This document shows positions 63,614 to 64,000 of a stretch of DNA of 64,000 nt, in pieces. Under the pieces are notes generated by a model. It was not told the DNA's origin, searched no databases, and was given only the letters and a program-made list of their open reading frames with translations. A program made the position numbers and the translations under genes. The stretch is from CAXTPV01 sp965276715 (lineage in GTDB: Bacteria > Pseudomonadota > Alphaproteobacteria > Acetobacterales > Acetobacteraceae): contig OZ255622.1 of the NCBI GenBank assembly GCA_965276715.1, positions 2,170,001 to 2,234,000 on the forward strand, read 5' to 3'. Positions within the stretch are counted from its first letter, which is position 1. Every line of letters begins with the position of its first letter.

Positions 63614-64000
63614 ATGAACGAACAACGACGCACAGGCGTGTCGTCGATCCCGCGCGCGTTTCTTCTGTCGCTCACGGCGCTGACCGCCGTCGGCGCCGGG
63701 GCGCGGGCCCAGACCTTCACGCCGATCCATCCGCCGGCGGCACCGCTCATCACGCGCGAGCCGTATCTCAACGTCTGGCTGAAGAACAGCAGCGGCATCC
63801 TCCCGGGTACGTGGCCGCAGCATTGGGACGGGACCATCAAGGCGATGACCGGCTACGCCACCATCGACGGGCAAAGCTACCTGTTCCTCGGCGCCCCCGC
63901 CACGACGCCGTCCGCCCAGCACACGATGACGCAGACTTCGTTGACGACGACGGCGACGCAGTCGATCTTCACGTTCAGCGGCGGCGGCGTGAAACTGACG
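63614..64000 (+). CDS. Secreted glutaminase-A-like (DUF4964/DUF5127) protein, N-terminal part
   Basis: The first 129 codons of a gene that runs off the window. A Sec signal (basic start, hydrophobic residues about 13-30, cleavage near ARAQT) leads into PPAAPLITREPYLNVWL and a TWPQHWDGTIKAMTG segment. These match the N-terminal domain of the fungal and bacterial glutaminase-A-like family. A GGAGG site precedes the ATG. The substrate is uncertain for bacterial members. Confidence 0.78.
   Translation, partial: MNEQRRTGVSSIPRAFLLSLTALTAVGAGARAQTFTPIHPPAAPLITREPYLNVWLKNSSGILPGTWPQHWDGTIKAMTGYATIDGQSYLFLGAPATTPSAQHTMTQTSLTTTATQSIFTFSGGGVKLT

Overview
The window is chromosomal DNA of a GC-rich alphaproteobacterium, most likely an Acetobacteraceae/Rhodospirillales relative. 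That placement is inferred from four things: a hemA-type 5-aminolevulinate synthase, the mtaB...ftsY neighbourhood, a transketolase-like gene near gap-pgk, and a dispersed GC-rich intergenic repeat (four copies seen) of the kind I associate with Acetobacteraceae. No rRNA, tRNA, CRISPR array or intact insertion sequence was seen.

Layout. 1-7.2 kb: the end of mtaB, an opposite-strand two-gene cassette, ftsY, a NUDIX hydrolase, a GFA-family protein, and pgk-gap. 7.2-13 kb: an ABC exporter, a transketolase paralogue that has lost its cofactor motifs, a lipoprotein and hemA. 12.9-20.1 kb: a tightly packed minus-strand operon (pobA-pcaI-pcaJ-pcaF-pcaH-pcaG-pcaBD-pcaC) that encodes every step from 4-hydroxybenzoate to succinyl-CoA and acetyl-CoA, with PcaB and PcaD fused in one chain. 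20.1-29.1 kb: an AraC regulator, an aromatic-aldehyde dehydrogenase, a five-gene branched-chain-type ABC transporter, a coniferyl-alcohol-dehydrogenase-like SDR and a phenol-catabolism-type outer-membrane protein. Together these look like uptake and upper-pathway functions feeding the pca operon.

29-40 kb is a mixed accessory stretch: DUF4142 lipoprotein, esterase, SDRs, MATE pump, alpha/beta hydrolase, CPA1 antiporter, a short LOV photoreceptor, an MgtC remnant and a Hint-domain protein. 40-45 kb: a large three-part WbsX/GH99-like protein and a glycosyltransferase, probably for surface polysaccharide. 45-51 kb: a translationally coupled run of two MFS transporters, a molybdate/tungstate binding protein, a fused ModB-ModC transporter and BluB. 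51-53 kb: thiC under a TPP riboswitch. 53-64 kb: an SDR, DUF3140, a TylF-type methyltransferase with an unclear start, a broken aquaporin gene, a six-gene stress cassette, LysR, OsmC, a GGDEF-EAL protein and the start of a glutaminase-like secreted protein.

The most unusual items are the PcaB-PcaD fusion, the transketolase pseudoenzyme, the decapitated toxin-like gene plus membrane protein between mtaB and ftsY, the repeat family (one copy supplies the C-terminus of a transporter), and the fused ModBC linked to BluB.
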